Source: JALQXV01 sp051005235 | GTDB lineage: Bacteria > Patescibacteriota > Saccharimonadia > Saccharimonadales > 2-12-FULL-41-12 | NCBI GenBank assembly: GCA_051005235.1 | Contig: JBPCJO010000090.1 | Location: 1-7,143 of the forward strand | Reading direction: 5' to 3' | DNA: 7,143 nucleotides | In this document: in pieces, positions 3,913 through 7,143 of the stretch | Layout: the number at the start of each line of letters is the position of its first letter | Position numbering within the stretch: the first letter of the stretch is position 1 | Made by a program: the position numbers and the translations under genes | The notes under the pieces: model-generated | Databases searched by the model: none | What the model was told of the DNA's origin: nothing | What the model saw: the letters and a program-made list of their open reading frames with translations, nothing else

Positions 3913-6580
3913 GGCGCCAAAAAAGCTAGCCATCATCGATGGCAAGAGTGTTTTCTATCGTGGTTACTACGCTATGCCGAACCTGAGTACTAAAGATGGT
4001 ACGCCGACGGGCGGTGTCTACGGTTTCGCGATGATGGCTCTAGAGGTAATTAGGCGTCTTAAACCCGATTACGTCTGCGTGGCGTGGGACAAGCCAAAGA
4101 CTAATATTCGTAAGCGTCTTGAGATTTACCCGAAATATAAAGCCAATCGTAAGCCACCGCCACCGGATTTTTATGTGCAGATTCCACTGTTACACGAATT
4201 ACTGCAGGCGTTCGGGTGGCCGCTGTACGAACTTGACGACTACGAGGCCGATGACATTATGGGCACCTTTGCCCGCCAGGCCGATGCACAGGGGATCGAG
4301 ACCATGATGATCACCTCCGATCTCGACATGCTGCAATGTGTTGGCCCGCTGACGCATGTGTACGCGCTTAAAAAAGGCTTGAGCAACATTGAACTGTTCG
4401 AGCCCGACAGCTTTTTTGCGAAGTATCAAATTACCCCTGAGCAGTTCCTAGATCTAAAAGCTTTAAAAGGTGACAGCTCCGATAATATCCCCGGCGTACC
4501 TGGCATTGGCGAAAAAGGCGCGATTCAACTGCTTAACCAATACGATACGCTTGACGGTATCTACGAGAATATTGAACTTATCTCGGGCTCGACCCATAAA
4601 AAGCTCAAAGCAGGCAAAGAGTTAGCTTACATGAGTAAAGAATTAGCCCAGATCTGGACCGATGCGCCGATTACACTTAATCTCGAGGAGGTTGATGGCA
4701 GCAAGGTGAGCCCAACCAAGCTGCACGAACTTCTTAAAAAGTTTGAATTCCGCTCGCTGGCGCGCCAACTGCCAGAGATTATGCAGTTATCAGAAGATGA
4801 TGTGGCAAAGGTAACTTCCGAAGGTGTTGATTTAAAACTTCCTAAAGTGATGCTGATTGATACCAACAGCCAGTTGCTTAATGAAATGCCGTTAAAAGAC
4901 GTGACTGAACTCGTTGTATACAGCTACTGTGGGGGCAAACATGGCCGAAATCCCCTATGGCTGCTGGTAAGCGAGTCAGTAAAAAATGTTTATGCAATTG
5001 ATCTTACTAAAGTCTCGTTCAAACACGCCGAAGAAGTGCTGAGGCCATTGTTTGGCAATCCTAACGTCCGAAAGATCGGCTACAATATCAAATCTACCAT
5101 TCAGGCGATATATACGCTTGGCGTCGAAGCGGGTATAGAGTTTAACGGTGTTCATCACGATGTACTGGTTGGCAGCTTTTTACTCAACAGTTTGCGGCGT
5201 GAACAATCTTTGACAGAGCTGGCGCAGGCCGACCTCGACTACGCCGGTGCAGACCTCGAAAATATGTCGCCTGATGAGTTCGTCGCCAGCGCACCGACGA
5301 TCATCTCTGTTATACGGGCATTGTACGAACAGCAATCAAAGGCCTTGCAGGCAATTCCAAAGCTCGAAAAGCTGGCCTGCGACATTGAATGGCCGGTGAT
5401 CCCTGTGCTGGCCAGCATGGAGCATCGCGGCATTTTACTCGACAGCAACTACTTGAGTAACTTCGCCGAACAGCTAAAAGATACAATCATCGACCTCGAG
5501 CAACAAATTTACGGTCACGCCGACGAAGAGTTTAATATCAGCAGCCCAGCGCAGCTCGCAGTTATTTTGTTCGAAAAGCTGCAATTGCCAACCCAAGGAG
5601 TTAAAAAAGGCAAAACAGGCTATAGCACCGCTGCCGCCGAACTCGACAAACTGCGCGGCGAACACCCCATCATCGAGCTAATAAGCCAGTACCGCGAAGT
5701 TACTAAGTTGATGAGTACGTACGTTGAAACGCTGCCCACTCAGGCAGACAAAGACGGTCGTATTCACACCACCTACAACATGACTACCGCCCAAACCGGC
5801 CGACTGAGTTCGATCGACCCGAACTTACAGAACATTCCCGTCCGCACCGAACTCGGCAATCATATCCGCACCGCGTTTGTCGCCAAACGCGAGTTTAGCT
5901 TTGTCAGTGCCGATTACAGCCAGATCGAGCTACGTCTGGCAGCGGTGCTGGCCGAAGACCAAGAGCTGATCGATATGTTCAACCGCGACGTCGATGTACA
6001 CACGGCCACTGCTGCCCAAGTCTATGGCCGCCAACCCGAAGATGTCACCAAACAAATGCGCCGCGACGCCAAAGTAATAAACTTTGGCGTACTGTACGGC
6101 ATGAGCCCGCACGGCCTGAGTATTGCCACCGGCATGACCTTTGTTGCCGCCAAACAGTTCATCGACAAATATTTTGAACTGCGCAAACCAATCTTTGACT
6201 ACGTCAACAATCTTAAAGAAGTCGCCCGCAAGCAGGGCTACGTCGAAACCTTATTTGGCCGCCGCCGGCCGATGCCCGATATCCACTCCAGCAACTTTAT
6301 GGTCCGCCAAGGTGCCGAGCGCGCCGCTATCAATATGCCAATCCAAGGCACCGGCGCCGACCTCATAAAATTAGCCATGATCAAAGTCCAAGACTACCTA
6401 AGTACCCGTAAAGAGTGCCACATGCTGCTGCAAGTGCATGACTCCATCCTCATCGAATGCCCGGACGACCAAGCCAAAACGGTCGCCACTGACATCAAAG
6501 AGATCATGGAGGACATTCATAAATTACCGGTTAAACTGACTGTGGATACGTCGGTGGGGAAGAATTGGGGCGAGCTCTAA
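3905..6580 (+). CDS. polA: DNA polymerase I
   Basis: This 891-residue family A polymerase fills gaps and replaces RNA primers in replication and repair. Residues 1-290 form the 5'-3' exonuclease: D12, YPKYKANRKPP (75-85), DDYEADD (111-117), SDLD (138-141), and GDSSDN (189-194) leading into a helix-hairpin-helix (195-210). Residues about 313-490 correspond to the 3'-5' exonuclease, but its catalytic acids are gone: the DxE site reads VVYSY (337-341), NIKST (394-398) replaces NLKYD, and the last motif has no Asp. Proofreading is therefore probably absent, as in Taq and Bacillus Pol I. The polymerase domain has TGRLSS and NLQNIP (631-645), motif A DYSQIELR (670-677), motif B RRDAKVINFG...YG (719-732) with Phe727, which suggests dideoxynucleotide discrimination, and motif C QVHDS (843-847), where Ser replaces the usual Glu. 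Length and the NWGEL end indicate a complete protein. It overlaps vapC by 8 bases (ATGAATAA), so expression is tied to the toxin-antitoxin genes. Confidence 0.97.
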   Translation: MNKAPKKLAIIDGKSVFYRGYYAMPNLSTKDGTPTGGVYGFAMMALEVIRRLKPDYVCVAWDKPKTNIRKRLEIYPKYKANRKPPPPDFYVQIPLLHELLQAFGWPLYELDDYEADDIMGTFARQADAQGIETMMITSDLDMLQCVGPLTHVYALKKGLSNIELFEPDSFFAKYQITPEQFLDLKALKGDSSDNIPGVPGIGEKGAIQLLNQYDTLDGIYENIELISGSTHKKLKAGKELAYMSKELAQIWTDAPITLNLEEVDGSKVSPTKLHELLKKFEFRSLARQLPEIMQLSEDDVAKVTSEGVDLKLPKVMLIDTNSQLLNEMPLKDVTELVVYSYCGGKHGRNPLWLLVSESVKNVYAIDLTKVSFKHAEEVLRPLFGNPNVRKIGYNIKSTIQAIYTLGVEAGIEFNGVHHDVLVGSFLLNSLRREQSLTELAQADLDYAGADLENMSPDEFVASAPTIISVIRALYEQQSKALQAIPKLEKLACDIEWPVIPVLASMEHRGILLDSNYLSNFAEQLKDTIIDLEQQIYGHADEEFNISSPAQLAVILFEKLQLPTQGVKKGKTGYSTAAAELDKLRGEHPIIELISQYREVTKLMSTYVETLPTQADKDGRIHTTYNMTTAQTGRLSSIDPNLQNIPVRTELGNHIRTAFVAKREFSFVSADYSQIELRLAAVLAEDQELIDMFNRDVDVHTATAAQVYGRQPEDVTKQMRRDAKVINFGVLYGMSPHGLSIATGMTFVAAKQFIDKYFELRKPIFDYVNNLKEVARKQGYVETLFGRRRPMPDIHSSNFMVRQGAERAAINMPIQGTGADLIKLAMIKVQDYLSTRKECHMLLQVHDSILIECPDDQAKTVATDIKEIMEDIHKLPVKLTVDTSVGKNWGEL

Positions 6581-6583
6581 CTT

Positions 6584-7143
6584 ATGAAGAATTATCGAAA
6601 CGTAACCATAGATACCTACAACAAATCGGCTCAGGCGCTGGCCGACTACTTCCAGGGCATTGGTTCTCGGGTTACAGACATCGAAAGAGCCTTTGACCTT
6701 GCGGGTAATCCTAAAGACCCTTCAGTTGTAGAAATTGGCTGCGGAGACGGCCGCGATGCCAAAGAAATAGTGCGTAGAACCAACAATTACGTCGGTTTTG
6801 ATATTTCTGACGGCATGATAAAAATAGCCCGCAATTATGTGCCAGAAGCACATTTTGAAGTGGCTGATGCGGTCAGCTACGAATACCCGAAAAATACAGA
6901 TATTATTTTTGCTTTCGCCTCATTACTTCATCTGGATAAAGAAGAAGTAGAACAAGTGCTTAGCAGCGTCTGGCAGTCGCTCAACACGGGTGGCATTTTC
7001 TACATTTCATCTAAATATCAGCCGGAGTATTCCGAAGGAATTAAGAAGGATCAATATGGCGAGCGGCTATTTTACTTCTATAATGCTGACTTGATGAAAG
7101 AAATTGCCTGCAGTAACTACATATCGGTATTTGAAGATAGGCA
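6584..7143 (+). CDS. Class I SAM-dependent methyltransferase (partial, runs off right edge)
   Basis: The frame opens with ATG 3 bases after the polA stop and stays open for 186 codons to the window end, so the C-terminus is missing. The Rossmann-type SAM-binding core is clear: motif I VVEIGCGDGRDA (48-59), an acidic position after the second strand in VGFDISDGM (70-78), DA (95-96) in the adenine-binding region, and FASLLHLDKEE (111-121) leading into a helix and the strand GGIFYISS (137-143). This places it with the methyltransferase 11/25-type small-molecule enzymes. The substrate cannot be told from sequence. Ribosome binding is weak (GAG at 6572-6574), so it probably depends on translation of polA and belongs to the same transcript. 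Confidence 0.85.
   Translation, partial: MKNYRNVTIDTYNKSAQALADYFQGIGSRVTDIERAFDLAGNPKDPSVVEIGCGDGRDAKEIVRRTNNYVGFDISDGMIKIARNYVPEAHFEVADAVSYEYPKNTDIIFAFASLLHLDKEEVEQVLSSVWQSLNTGGIFYISSKYQPEYSEGIKKDQYGERLFYFYNADLMKEIACSNYISVFEDR

Noticed and set aside
1..7143. CRISPR array, insertion sequence or prophage
   Set aside because: No regularly spaced repeats, no transposase or integrase frame and no phage structural gene are visible on either strand.

Overview
The window looks like a piece of a bacterial chromosome, most likely from a candidate-phyla-radiation (Patescibacteria) lineage such as Saccharibacteria. That placement is inference. It rests on tightly overlapping genes, a DNA polymerase I with a degenerate proofreading domain and an altered motif C, and a small hypothetical protein whose motif pattern I associate from memory with CPR genomes. 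Base composition is uneven: hand counts give about 54% GC over part of polA, 40% in the small minus-strand gene, and 57% in an unassigned stretch between AT-rich flanks. A gene running in from the left edge ends with TGA, so the standard genetic code seems to be used.

Left block (1-2004, plus strand): the tail of an unidentified gene overlaps the start of a polyprenyl diphosphate synthase. This is followed 12 bases later by a squalene/phytoene synthase family enzyme. Together they can build a C15/C20 prenyl diphosphate and condense two of them head to head, giving phytoene or a squalene-type product. No later carotenoid or sterol gene is visible.

Middle (2005-3254): a short convergent spacer comes first, then one minus-strand gene for a basic 134-residue protein of unknown function, perhaps nuclease-like. 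About 700 bases without a convincing gene follow. They contain a GC-rich island, a perfect 20-base palindrome, and a strong promoter overlapped by three copies of the 7-mer CTTTACT (one inverted), which looks like an operator.

Right block (3255-7143, plus strand): an AbrB-type antitoxin, a VapC-type PIN toxin and polA are chained by 8-base start/stop overlaps. A SAM-dependent methyltransferase begins 3 bases after polA and runs off the right edge. The promoter's -10 box ends only 6 bases before the antitoxin ATG, so the transcript is probably leaderless. The most notable feature is that an essential-type replication/repair polymerase appears to be expressed from, and translationally coupled to, a toxin-antitoxin cassette with its own operator.
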